Assembly: GCA_032160545.1 (NCBI GenBank)
Contig: JAVHVN010000010.1
Coordinates: 1 to 64,000 of the forward strand
Origin: DATGFB01 sp032160545
Lineage (GTDB): Bacteria; Actinomycetota; Actinomycetes; Mycobacteriales; Jatrophihabitantaceae
Length of the DNA stretch: 64,000 bases
Direction: 5' to 3'
Below the pieces are notes generated by a model. That model was not told where the DNA came from and searched no databases. It worked only from the letters and a program-made list of their open reading frames with translations. Made by a program: the position numbers and the translations under genes. Positions 7,760-15,547 of the stretch are shown in pieces (positions within the stretch are counted from its first letter, which is position 1; every line of letters starts with the position of its first letter).

Positions 7760-8032
7760 TCAGGGCCGCAGCAGGCCCTGATCGGCCACGTCGGGGTCGT
7801 CGAACCAGACACCGCCGGAGCCGAGGTACCGGAACCGGACCTCGCGCCCCGCCGGCACCGTCACGGACACGCTGCGCGTGCCGTTGCGGCGGCGCACCAG
7901 CCGATGCGCCCCCGGCCGCCATTCGTTGAAGTCGCCGACGGCCGAGACCGGCCCGTCGTGGATGTCGTCCGGCAGGACGAACTGGATCTTCGCGGTGCCC
8001 GCTTGCTCGTCGCAGGTGATTCGTATCGCCAT
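7760..8032 (-). CDS. Small CBM48/glycogen-binding-like domain protein
   Basis: A 90-residue single-domain protein. It contains VSAVGDFNEWRPGAHRLVRR and, near the end, FRYLGSGGVWFDDPDVAD, the pattern of the early-set beta-sandwich (isoamylase N-terminal or AMPK glycogen-binding, CBM48), including the FNEW aromatic patch that stacks on glucan. No catalytic domain is attached. The start at 8032 (MAIRITCDE) begins directly at the first strand; an upstream frame lacks sense. It might bind glycogen or a malto-oligosaccharide, or be a protein-protein module; both are inference. Confidence 0.65.
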   Translation of the reverse strand: MAIRITCDEQAGTAKIQFVLPDDIHDGPVSAVGDFNEWRPGAHRLVRRRNGTRSVSVTVPAGREVRFRYLGSGGVWFDDPDVADQGLLRP

Positions 8033-8188
8033 CGTCCGGCCCTTCGTGCCTGTCGTCGCACCTCGTGTCGAGGCTGTCTGGAAGGTAAGCCGCGCTGTCT
8101 CGGGTCGGGCCGGCGACACGCGGGCCGATATCATCCGTTAACGCACCAGCAGGGTTCTGCGCCCTGACCGGACGAGGGAAGAGGGGCC
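8033..8188. promoter_or_regulatory. Divergent promoter region before the stressosome genes
   Basis: A 156-bp gap between the CBM48-like gene and the STAS antagonist gene. A short AT-richer patch (GATATCATCCGTTAAC, 8126-8141) could hold a -10 element for the plus-strand genes, but no convincing -35 is seen. Confidence 0.3.
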
Positions 8189-8506
8189 GTGGCTGCAGGG
8201 CACGAGGTGAGCGTCGAGCGCGACGGCGACAAGGTGCGGCTGGTGTTGACGGGCGAGATCGACCTGAGCGCGGCGCCCGACGTCGCAGTCCACGCCGAGC
8301 AGGCCCTCGTCGGCAACCCCGCGACCGTCGTCGTCGACCTCTCCGGAGCGACCTTCCTCGACTCGTCGGGCATCGGGGCGCTCGTCGTGCTGACGAACTC
8401 GGCCGAGAGCCGGCCGACGACGCTGCACCTCAAGCCCGGGCCGCCGAACGTCATGCGGGTTCTCGACCTCGTGGGTCTGACCGATACCTTCCAGCTGGTC
8501 GACTAG
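8189..8506 (+). CDS. STAS-domain anti-sigma factor antagonist (RsbV/SpoIIAA-like)
   Basis: A 105-residue single STAS domain. VVVDLSGATFLDSSGIGAL carries the DSSG phospho-acceptor (Ser59/Ser60) that anti-sigma kinases phosphorylate; when unphosphorylated such proteins bind the kinase and free the sigma factor. Start GTG 8189 follows GAAGAGGGG. It is the first of six same-strand partner-switching genes and lies 54 bp before rsbR. Its anti-sigma factor (RsbW type) is not adjacent; the fused ATPase encoded at 10257-11261 is one candidate partner. Confidence 0.87.
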   Translation: MAAGHEVSVERDGDKVRLVLTGEIDLSAAPDVAVHAEQALVGNPATVVVDLSGATFLDSSGIGALVVLTNSAESRPTTLHLKPGPPNVMRVLDLVGLTDTFQLVD

Positions 8507-8560
8507 CGTCCCCTTGGGGCCGCCCGCGGGGCGTGCCGACGCCCCCCGAGGAGGACGAGC

Positions 8561-9403
8561 GTGACCGAGGTGTCGGGCCAGGGGCTCGCAGCGGTGCTGC
8601 ATGCCCACCGTGACGAGATCGTGCCGCGGTGGATCGACGTCGTGGCGCGGACCGCGCGCGGCCGGATCACGCCCGCCGAGCTCGAGAGCGAGCTGGGCAC
8701 CGTCTTCGACGCGCTGACCGCCGGGCTGCACAGCGGTGCGACGGAGGGCACCGAACGCGGCTTCGGTGAGGCCCGGGCGCTGATCGCCGAGCTCTCCCGC
8801 AACCGGGCGCGCCAGGGCTTCTCGCCGACCGAGACAGCGGCGTCGATCTTCGCGCTGAAGGAGCAGCTGCTCGACGCCGTCCGCGCCGACGACGACGCCG
8901 AGGTCGCCACCGAGTTCGTCGCGTTCTCCCGCTTGCTCGACGAACTCGCGATGTACACCTTCGAGACCTATGTCGAAGCGCGCAACCGGATCATCGCCCA
9001 GCAGGCCGAGGAGATGACCGAGCTCTCGACGCCCGTGGTGAAGCTCTGGGACGGCATCCTCGCCGTTCCGCTGGTCGGGACGCTCGATTCGGGGCGCACC
9101 CAGGTCGTCACCGAGAAGCTGCTGCACATGCTCGTCGAGACCGGCTCGGAGCACGCGATCATCGACATCACCGGCGTGCCCGCCGTCGACACGCAAGTGG
9201 CGCAGCACCTGCTCAAGACGGTGGTGGCCGCCCGCCTGATGGGCGCCGAGTGCATCATCTCGGGCATCCGTCCGCAGATCGCGCAGACCGTCGTCGCGCT
9301 GGGCATCGAGTTCGGCGACGTCGCCACCAAGGCCACCCTCGCCGACGCCCTGTCGATGGCGCTGCACCGCAGCGGCTTCAGCATCAGGCGGGTGACCTCG
9401 TAG
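8561..9403 (+). CDS. rsbR: RsbR-type stressosome scaffold/sensor
   Basis: A 280-residue RsbT co-antagonist. Residues 1-130 form the variable N-terminal globin-like sensory region; after a helical linker (QQAEEMTELSTPVVKLWDG) comes a STAS domain (about 160-275). The STAS loop IIDITGVPAVDTQVA carries Thr211 at the site phosphorylated by RsbT in this family; Thr204 is nearby. The N-terminal domain shows no obvious haem or flavin motif. GTG start at 8561 follows GAGGAGG. The stop overlaps the GTG of rsbS, so RsbR and RsbS should be made together as the shell of a stressosome. Confidence 0.9.
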   Translation: MTEVSGQGLAAVLHAHRDEIVPRWIDVVARTARGRITPAELESELGTVFDALTAGLHSGATEGTERGFGEARALIAELSRNRARQGFSPTETAASIFALKEQLLDAVRADDDAEVATEFVAFSRLLDELAMYTFETYVEARNRIIAQQAEEMTELSTPVVKLWDGILAVPLVGTLDSGRTQVVTEKLLHMLVETGSEHAIIDITGVPAVDTQVAQHLLKTVVAARLMGAECIISGIRPQIAQTVVALGIEFGDVATKATLADALSMALHRSGFSIRRVTS

Positions 9404-9825
9404 TGGATCGGGTGCCGATCCTCAAGCTCGGCGACGTCCTGCTGGTCTCGATCCAGATCGACCTGGACGATCACACCGCACTCGCGTTGCAGGACGACCT
9501 CTCCGACCGGATCGTCGCGACCGGCGCGCACGGCGTGCTGATCGACATCTCGGCGCTCGACGTCGTCGACAGCTTCATCGGCCGGATGCTCTCGACGATC
9601 GCCTCGATCTCGCGCGTGCTCGACGCGCAGACCGTCGTGGTGGGGATGCGCCCGGCAGTGGCGATCACGCTCGTCGAGCTCGGGCTCCCGCTCACCGGGG
9701 TGCGGACAGCGCTCGACGTCGAGAAGGGCATGCGGATGCTCACCGCGGCGATGGCCGCCGCGCAGCCGTCCGGCACGGCCGCCGAGGACGACCGCAGCCT
9801 CGAAGGCCCGGCCGGGTCACCCTGA
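9403..9825 (+). CDS. rsbS: RsbS-type stressosome core STAS protein
   Basis: A 140-residue single STAS protein. VLIDISALDVVDSFIGRML contains Ser57 at the place phosphorylated by RsbT. Length exceeds the usual about 120 because of a polar C-terminal tail (QPSGTAAEDDRSLEG). The GTG start at 9403 overlaps the last base of the rsbR stop, and the stop overlaps the rsbT start, so translational coupling is likely. With RsbR it should build the core that holds RsbT until stress triggers phosphorylation. Confidence 0.9.
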   Translation: MDRVPILKLGDVLLVSIQIDLDDHTALALQDDLSDRIVATGAHGVLIDISALDVVDSFIGRMLSTIASISRVLDAQTVVVGMRPAVAITLVELGLPLTGVRTALDVEKGMRMLTAAMAAAQPSGTAAEDDRSLEGPAGSP

Positions 9826-10238
9826 TGCCGATGGAAGTCACGGCGTCCGACGACATCCTCATCGCCGCCGACCAGGACGTCGTGCGGGTGCGCCAGGCGA
9901 TGCGCGCCTTCGCGATCAACGCCGCCCTGTCACTGGTCGACCAGACCAAGGCCGTCACCGCGGCGAGCGAGCTGGCACGCAACACCCTGACGTACGGCGG
10001 CGGCGGGACCGCCCGACTCGAGCTGGTCGCCGACGACCTGCGCCGCGGCGTGCGGGTGACGTTCACCGACGACGGCCCGGGCATCGCCGACGTCGCACTG
10101 GCCCTCACCGACGGTTACACCACCGGCGGCGGGCTCGGGCTCGGACTGTCCGGGGCGCGCCGGCTCGTCGACGACTTCCACATCGACAGCGAGCCCGGCA
10201 AGGGCACCCGGGTCGTGATCACGAAGTGGGGCCGATGA
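9825..10238 (+). CDS. rsbT: RsbT switch serine/threonine kinase
   Basis: A 137-residue GHKL ATPase-fold kinase. The N box reads SELARNTLTYGGGG, the G1 box TFTDDGPGIADV, and the G2 box TTGGGLGLGLSGARRL, all typical of RsbT. It phosphorylates RsbS and RsbR, leaves the stressosome and then activates a downstream partner, classically the phosphatase RsbU. Here the likely partner is the receiver-GAF-phosphatase encoded at 11258. ATG overlaps the rsbS stop (TGATG). Confidence 0.9.
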   Translation: MPMEVTASDDILIAADQDVVRVRQAMRAFAINAALSLVDQTKAVTAASELARNTLTYGGGGTARLELVADDLRRGVRVTFTDDGPGIADVALALTDGYTTGGGLGLGLSGARRLVDDFHIDSEPGKGTRVVITKWGR

Positions 10239-10256
10239 GGCCGCGGGCGTACTGAC

Positions 10257-11261
10257 GTGGAGACGCTGCGCACCGGCTGTCAGTGGTTCTCCGTCGACGA
10301 CGCCTCGGCCACCGGGTCGATCCGGCGCGCAGCGGTGCGGCTCGCGCAGTCGCTCGGGTTCGGCGAGGCGCGTACGGGTGAGGCGGCCATCGTGGCGAGC
10401 GAGATTGCCGGCAACGCCTGGCTGCATGCGCCGGGCGGGGCCGTGGCCCTGCAGGTCGCACTGCGCGACGGCGTCGCCGGCGTGCGCGTCGTGTCGTCCG
10501 ACGACGGCCCGGGCATGGTCGACCTCGACGTGTCGAGCACGGACGGTCACTCCACGACGGGCACGCTCGGCCTCGGGCTCGGCGCGATCGGCCGGCTGTC
10601 GTCCGTGGTCGACGTGAGCACCCAGCCTGGCCACGGCACGGTGCTCGTGGCCGACCTGTGGCCCGAGCAGCCGGCACCCGAGCGCATCGACGTTGCCGGC
10701 CTCACGCGACCCATCGGCGGTGAGGAGCAGTGTGGCGACGCGGTCGCCGGGTTCGAGTCGGACGGCACCCACCTGCTGCTCGTCAGCGACGGGCTGGGTC
10801 ACGGCGCACTCGCCGCGGCGGCCTCGCTCGAGGCGGTGGACGCGTTCCACAAGGCGGGCATCACCGAGCCGGGGGCCCTGCTGACCGTGCTGCACCAGCG
10901 GCTGTCAGGCACCCGTGGTGCAGCGGCGGCGGTCGCCGCGATCGACCCCGACTTCAGCACGGTGCGCTTCGCCGGGGTCGGCAACATCAGCGCGTTCGTC
11001 GACGACGGGGAACGGCGGCACGCGCTGCTGTCCGCGCCCGGCATCGTCGGGCACCGGATGGCCGGCGTTCGGACGACCGAGCTGCCTCTCGGTGCGGAGT
11101 CGGTCCTGGTCATGCACAGTGACGGGGTGCGAGAGACCTGGGACCTGCGCGCCGTGCCCGGCCTGGGCCGACGCTCGTCGCCGGTCATCGCGGCCTCGGT
11201 CTTCCGGGTCGCGGCGACCCGCCGCGACGACGCCTCAGTCGTGGTGGTCAGGACGCGATGA
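10257..11261 (+). CDS. GHKL ATPase fused to RsbX/SpoIIE-like phosphatase
   Basis: A 334-residue two-domain protein. Residues 1-135 are a second RsbT/RsbW-like ATPase: SEIAGNAWLHAPGG, SSDDGPGMVDLD and GTLGLGLGAIGRL. Residues 150-334 are an RsbX-type PP2C/SpoIIE phosphatase: LLLVSDGLGHGALAAAAS, FAGVGNISAFV and VLVMHSDGV with metal-binding Asp residues. RsbX dephosphorylates RsbS and RsbR to reset the stressosome. The fusion puts a kinase-fold and a phosphatase on one chain. It starts 18 bp after rsbT, and its stop overlaps the next gene by 4 bp. Confidence 0.86.
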   Translation: METLRTGCQWFSVDDASATGSIRRAAVRLAQSLGFGEARTGEAAIVASEIAGNAWLHAPGGAVALQVALRDGVAGVRVVSSDDGPGMVDLDVSSTDGHSTTGTLGLGLGAIGRLSSVVDVSTQPGHGTVLVADLWPEQPAPERIDVAGLTRPIGGEEQCGDAVAGFESDGTHLLLVSDGLGHGALAAAASLEAVDAFHKAGITEPGALLTVLHQRLSGTRGAAAAVAAIDPDFSTVRFAGVGNISAFVDDGERRHALLSAPGIVGHRMAGVRTTELPLGAESVLVMHSDGVRETWDLRAVPGLGRRSSPVIAASVFRVAATRRDDASVVVVRTR

Positions 11262-12877
11262 GCGGTGTCACCGTCCTCGTCGTCGACGACCAGCCCGACG
11301 GGCGCGCGGCGCTTCGGGTCCTGCTCGAGCGGGCCGGCTACCAGGTCGTCGAGGCCGAGTCCGGTGCCGAGGCGTTGTCGGCCCTCGGCCGCCGCCGGGT
11401 CGACTGCATCGTGCTCGACGTCCGGCTCCCGGACATGACCGGGCTCGAGGTGTCCGACCGGGTCAAGGGCAATCGCGCGACCGCGGCGATCCCGGTCCTG
11501 CACGTCTCGGCGCTCGACGCGTCTGCGACGGACCGGTCCCAGGCGCTGCACCGCTCGGCCGACGGGTATCTCGTCAAGCCGGTCGACCCCGACGAGCTGC
11601 TCGCGACCGTCGCGTCGCTGGTGCGTTACTACGAGGCCCGCCGCACCGCCGAGCGGCTCGCGGCCCGCTTGGAGCGGCTGCACCAGGCGACTCTGCTCAT
11701 GAGTGCCGCGCCGACGTTGGCCGACCTCTGCCAGTTCGCCGCGACCGGGCTCGTCTCGATCTTCGGCGCGAGTTCAGCGGTCATGGTGACCCGTGACGGC
11801 AACGGGCGGATCGCGCAGGCGGCGCCCAACGACCTCGAACCCACGGTGCGCCCGTACCCCTCGGCCCGGGTGCTCGAGCTAGCCGAAGCCGCGTTGCACG
11901 GCGACGTGACCCGGGCAGCCGCCTTTCGTGACCTGTTCGGCGACACCGGCACGCTGGCGCTCGCCTCGGCGATCACGACGCCGCGCGGCGAGCTGGTCGG
12001 CGCCCTGGTGCTGACCGCCACCGACGAGCACGGGGACGAGGCCCTGATGCTCGACCACTTCGCGCAAGCGCTGGCGGTGGTGCTGGAGAACCAGCGCCTC
12101 TACGCCGTCGAGCACCAGACCGCGCTCACGCTGCAGCGGTCGATGCTGCCGAGCGTCGTCCCGCAGACCGACGAGCTCGAGGTGGCGGTGCGCTACCTCG
12201 CGGCGAGCGACACGGTCGAGATCGGCGGCGACTTCTACGAGGCAGTCCAGCTGACGGACCAGGTGACGATGCTCGCCGTCGGCGACGTCGTCGGGCACTC
12301 GCTGTACGCCGCCACCGTGATGGCCGAGCTGCGCCACACCCTGCGCGCCTACGCGACGGTCGGCATGAGCGCGCCGGACATCCTGTCGCGGCTCGGCACC
12401 ATGCTGCGCGCGTCGCACCCCGGGGTGACGGCGACGTTGTGCATCGCCGAGGTCGACGTGCGGGGCGAGCTGCGCGTCTCGAACGCAGGCCACGTCCCCC
12501 CGCTCGTCCGAGCCGACGGCGTGAGCAGCTATGTGCTCGGTCACGGCCCGTTGCTCGGGATCGCCTCCGCCCGGCCGACGCCGGTGGTCACGGTCGCGTT
12601 TCCTGCCGGTTCCGAGCTGCTCATGGTCACCGACGGCCTGATCGAGCGCCGCGGCGAGGACATCGATGTCGGTCTCGAACGCCTGCGCCTGCTGCTCCAG
12701 TCGCACGTCGGCGACGCCGAGGCACTCTGCGATCACGTGTTACAGGATCTCGGCACCGCACACGAAGTGTTCGACGACGTCGCCATCGTCGCGGTCCGCC
12801 GGCGGCTCGCCGGGGACTCAGGCGCCTCGACGCACGGACGAACGGGCCGGCACCCCCACGCCGACCCGCTCGCCTGA
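11258..12877 (+). CDS. Receiver-GAF-SpoIIE phosphatase (RsbU-like output)
   Basis: A 539-residue protein. Receiver (1-125): VLVVDDQPDG, phospho-Asp in CIVLDVRLPDMTGLEV, Lys in YLVKPVDPDELL. A coiled linker leads to a GAF domain (about 145-285). The C-terminal PP2C/SpoIIE domain (about 300-520) shows QRSMLPSVVP, VEIGGDFYEAVQL, VGDVVGHSLYAA, VSNAGHVPPLV and MVTDGLIERR, so metal-binding Asp residues are kept. It likely dephosphorylates an RsbV-type antagonist such as the one encoded at 8189. Input can come from receiver phosphorylation, the GAF ligand and possibly RsbT. ATG overlaps the preceding stop (ATGA). Confidence 0.9.
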   Translation: MSGVTVLVVDDQPDGRAALRVLLERAGYQVVEAESGAEALSALGRRRVDCIVLDVRLPDMTGLEVSDRVKGNRATAAIPVLHVSALDASATDRSQALHRSADGYLVKPVDPDELLATVASLVRYYEARRTAERLAARLERLHQATLLMSAAPTLADLCQFAATGLVSIFGASSAVMVTRDGNGRIAQAAPNDLEPTVRPYPSARVLELAEAALHGDVTRAAAFRDLFGDTGTLALASAITTPRGELVGALVLTATDEHGDEALMLDHFAQALAVVLENQRLYAVEHQTALTLQRSMLPSVVPQTDELEVAVRYLAASDTVEIGGDFYEAVQLTDQVTMLAVGDVVGHSLYAATVMAELRHTLRAYATVGMSAPDILSRLGTMLRASHPGVTATLCIAEVDVRGELRVSNAGHVPPLVRADGVSSYVLGHGPLLGIASARPTPVVTVAFPAGSELLMVTDGLIERRGEDIDVGLERLRLLLQSHVGDAEALCDHVLQDLGTAHEVFDDVAIVAVRRRLAGDSGASTHGRTGRHPHADPLA

Positions 12878-12944
12878 CGGGGGCGTACCCGTTTCGTCCG
12901 GAGCCGAATCGTGCCGGCGGGTCATTGGTGACGGCGGCGCTCGT

Positions 12945-13820
12945 TCAGCCGTTGACCTTCGCGATGACGTTCTCGGCGAACCGGTTCAGATGGTCGATCT
13001 TCTCCTGCAGCGGCTGGGTGTCGGGCCCCACGATGTACGGAAGCCGGAAGCCGACGATCGCGTCGGTGACGCCCTTGTCCTCGAGGCGCTTCACCCCGTC
13101 GGCCGTGTAAGCGTCCGGTGAGATCGCGTGGATCTCGAACGGCCGGTCCGCCAGCCCCTCGGCCGTCCGGATCGCGGCTAGTTTGCCGAGCAGCTCGTCG
13201 AGGTCCTCGACGCCGCCGCCGTGCATCCAGCCGTCGCCCCGCACCACCGCCCGCCGCAGCGCCGCATCGGCGTGGCCGCCGACGAGCAGCGGGATCGGCT
13301 CGGTGGGCGTAGGAGAGATCTTGATGGCCGGGATGTCGTAGAACTCGCCGTGGAACTCGAAGAACCCGCCCTGCGTGAGGCCGCGCACGATGTCCATGCA
13401 TTCGTCCATGCGCTTTCCGCGCCGGGCGAACGGGACGCCCATGATCTCGAAGTCCTCGACCCACGGGCTGATGCCGACGCCGAGGGCGAGCCGGTTGTCC
13501 GTCAGCGCCGCGACCGAGGCCGCCTGCTTCGCGACCAGGACGGGCGGGCGCACGGGCAGCTTGAGCACGAACGGGGTGAATCGCAGGCTCGAGGTCACGG
13601 CGCCCATGGCCGCGCACAGCACGAAGGTCTCGATGAACTCCTTGTCCTCGAGGAAGGTGCGGCTGCCGTCGGGCGTGTACGGGTACACGCTGTCGGATTC
13701 CTTGGGGTAGGCGATGCTGTCGGCCACGGTGATGCTCGCGTAGCCGGCCGCCTCGGCCGCCCGCGCCAGTGGCAGCAGGTAGCTCGAGTCCGTCATCGCC
13801 TCGGCGTAGGTGAACCGCAT
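12945..13820 (-). CDS. LLM-class F420-dependent oxidoreductase
   Basis: A 291-residue luciferase-like monooxygenase-fold enzyme of the actinobacterial F420 group. It begins MRFTYAEAMTDSSYLL, then DSIAYPKESDSVYPY, LRFTPFVLKLPVRPPVLVAK, LALGVGISPWVEDFEIMG (the GVG...W motif near the F420 site), TQGGFFEFHGEFYD and PIPLLVGGHADAALRRA. Length fits TIGR-type LLM oxidoreductases of mycobacteria. The substrate is not known. It converges on the stressosome operon with a 67-bp gap and has a short leader. Requires cofactor F420, so the host should make it. Confidence 0.87.
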   Translation of the reverse strand: MRFTYAEAMTDSSYLLPLARAAEAAGYASITVADSIAYPKESDSVYPYTPDGSRTFLEDKEFIETFVLCAAMGAVTSSLRFTPFVLKLPVRPPVLVAKQAASVAALTDNRLALGVGISPWVEDFEIMGVPFARRGKRMDECMDIVRGLTQGGFFEFHGEFYDIPAIKISPTPTEPIPLLVGGHADAALRRAVVRGDGWMHGGGVEDLDELLGKLAAIRTAEGLADRPFEIHAISPDAYTADGVKRLEDKGVTDAIVGFRLPYIVGPDTQPLQEKIDHLNRFAENVIAKVNG

Positions 13821-13911
13821 CGCACACTCCTCGTCGTCGAGGAGCCCAGACTAGAACGTGTTCTCGTTCCGCGACAGTCGAGATGCCCGCCGCCGCAGGC
13901 CGGCAGCAGCC

Positions 13912-14499
13912 TCACACCGGAGGCTGCGGGTCGTACTGGATCTCGCGCTTCACGCACCGCGCGGCGTCGGCGGAGTCGAGGCGCATCACCAGGTGCAGCG
14001 CCATGTCGATGCCGGCCGAGACCCCGGCGGCGGTGATCACCTCGCCGTCGTCCACCCAGCGCGCCTCTGGGCGCACCGCGATCGTCGGGTCGAGGGACGC
14101 CAGCAGGTCCAGTGACGCCCAGTGCGTGGTGGCCGGCCGGCCGCGCAAGAGGCCGGCCGCGGCGTAGACGAGCGCACCGGTGCAGACGCTGGTCATGAGC
14201 GTGCCGCTGTCGCGCAGGGCCCGAAGGCCGACGTGCAGCGGGTCACCGGGCGCGAGCATGCGGCGGGTACCGATGCCGCCGGGCATGACGAGCACCGCGA
14301 GCGGGCCGACGTCGTGCAGGGTGTGGTCGGGCAGCACCCGCAGGCCCTTGGCCGCGCGGACCGGCTCGAGCGACGGGGCCACGGTGACGACGTCCCACCC
14401 GGCGGGCGCAACGCTGCGAGCCCAGTACGACAGCACCTCCCACGGCCCCGCGAAGTCGAGTTCCTCGGCGTCGTCGAAGACCGCGATGGCGATGCGCAT
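13912..14499 (-). CDS. DJ-1/PfpI family protein (glutamine amidotransferase-like)
   Basis: A 195-residue class I amidotransferase-like protein. RIAIAVFDDAEELDFAGPWE is the typical N-terminus, VMPGGIGTRRML the middle strand, and SVCTGALVYAAAGLL the nucleophile elbow with Cys; THW follows at the usual His position (ATTHWASLDLL) and GVSAGIDMALHLV at the end. It resembles the N-terminal domain of GATase-AraC regulators and isonitrile hydratase-like proteins but has no AraC domain. Start 14499 begins at the first beta strand. Function within the superfamily is undetermined. Confidence 0.83.
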   Translation of the reverse strand: MRIAIAVFDDAEELDFAGPWEVLSYWARSVAPAGWDVVTVAPSLEPVRAAKGLRVLPDHTLHDVGPLAVLVMPGGIGTRRMLAPGDPLHVGLRALRDSGTLMTSVCTGALVYAAAGLLRGRPATTHWASLDLLASLDPTIAVRPEARWVDDGEVITAAGVSAGIDMALHLVMRLDSADAARCVKREIQYDPQPPV

Positions 14500-14732
14500 A
14501 CGCGCGACCCTAGGTGGGGTACGGCGATGACGGCGGGACAGGCGTGGAATGCTCGTGGGCGAGACGCTCGTCATAGTGCTACTGACGAGTAACATCGGCA
14601 GAATGTTGCAGAAGTGTTGCGGCGCGGAGCGCAGGGTTCCGAGTTGCGCAGACCGCTGCGTACCCGCAGCGCAACCCCCGACTGGAAGGTCAGCGAACGC
14701 ATGAACGTCGAGCGACAGCTGGTGGAGCGAGC
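14500..14732. promoter_or_regulatory. etfBA promoter region with inverted repeat
   Basis: A 233-bp gap upstream of etfB, divergent from the DJ-1-like gene. A perfect 7-bp inverted repeat CTCGTCA (14567-14573) / TGACGAG (14583-14589) with a 9-bp spacer is the clearest signal; the right half lies in TACTGACGAGTAA, which itself has TACT/AGTA arms. This looks like an operator for a dimeric regulator. Its identity is unknown; a TetR- or GntR-type regulator of fatty acid oxidation would fit the genes. Confidence 0.4.
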
Positions 14733-15512
14733 ATGAACATCGTGGTGCTGGTCAAGCAGGTGCCCGACACCGAGGGGGAGCGCAGGCTCGACCCGTCGGA
14801 CAACACGGTCGACCGCGCGGCCGTCGACCCGGTCATCAACTACATCGACGAGTTCGCCATCGAGGAGGGCCTGCGCCTCAAGGAGGCTCACGGCGGCGAG
14901 GTCACGATCCTCACCGTCGGCCCCGAGCGGGCGACCGAGTCGATCCGCAAGGCACTGTCGATGGGTGCGGACAAGGCGGTGCACGTCTCCGACGAGGCGC
15001 TGCACGGCTCCGACGCGATCCAGACCGCGAAGGTCATCGCCAAGGCGCTGGGCACTGTCGAGTGGGACGTCGTCGTGGCCGGGTCCGAGGCGACCGACTC
15101 GCGCATGGCGGTCGTCCCCGCGCTCGTCGCCGAGGCGCTGGGCGCCCCGCAGCTGTCGCTGGCCCGCAAGGTCACGGTCGAGGGCTCCACAGTCACCATC
15201 GAGCGGGTGACCGACACCGGCTACGAGAAGGTCGAGGCCTCGACGCCCGCGGTCATCAGCGTGGTCGAGAAGATCAACGACCCGCGCTACCCGTCGTTCA
15301 AGGGCATCATGGCCGCGAAGAACAAGCCGATCGAGGTCAAGGCGCTGGCCGACCTGGGCATCGACGCCGGCGAGGCCGGCCTCGCGAACGCGTACACGCA
15401 GGTCGCGTCGTTCGAGAACGCGCCGCCGCGGGCCGCGGGACAGACGGTCAAGGACGAGGGCAACGGCGGTGTGCAGATCGCCGACTACCTCGCGTCCAAG
15501 AAGCTCATCTGA
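14733..15512 (+). CDS. etfB: Electron transfer flavoprotein beta subunit
   Basis: A 259-residue EtfB, partner of EtfA in the FAD/AMP-binding heterodimer that takes electrons from acyl-CoA and other dehydrogenases. NIVVLVKQVPDTEGERRLDP opens the protein; VDPVINYIDEFAIEEGLRLKE, LTVGPERATESIRKALSMGA (the AMP/EtfB signature area) and VVAGSEATDSRMAVVPALVAE follow. Full length. ATG 14733 follows GGAGCGAGC. Gene order etfB-etfA and a 35-bp gap imply an operon. Confidence 0.95.
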   Translation: MNIVVLVKQVPDTEGERRLDPSDNTVDRAAVDPVINYIDEFAIEEGLRLKEAHGGEVTILTVGPERATESIRKALSMGADKAVHVSDEALHGSDAIQTAKVIAKALGTVEWDVVVAGSEATDSRMAVVPALVAEALGAPQLSLARKVTVEGSTVTIERVTDTGYEKVEASTPAVISVVEKINDPRYPSFKGIMAAKNKPIEVKALADLGIDAGEAGLANAYTQVASFENAPPRAAGQTVKDEGNGGVQIADYLASKKLI

Positions 15513-15547
15513 CCCGATCGACCTGATCTACAAGGAGACGCAATCCC

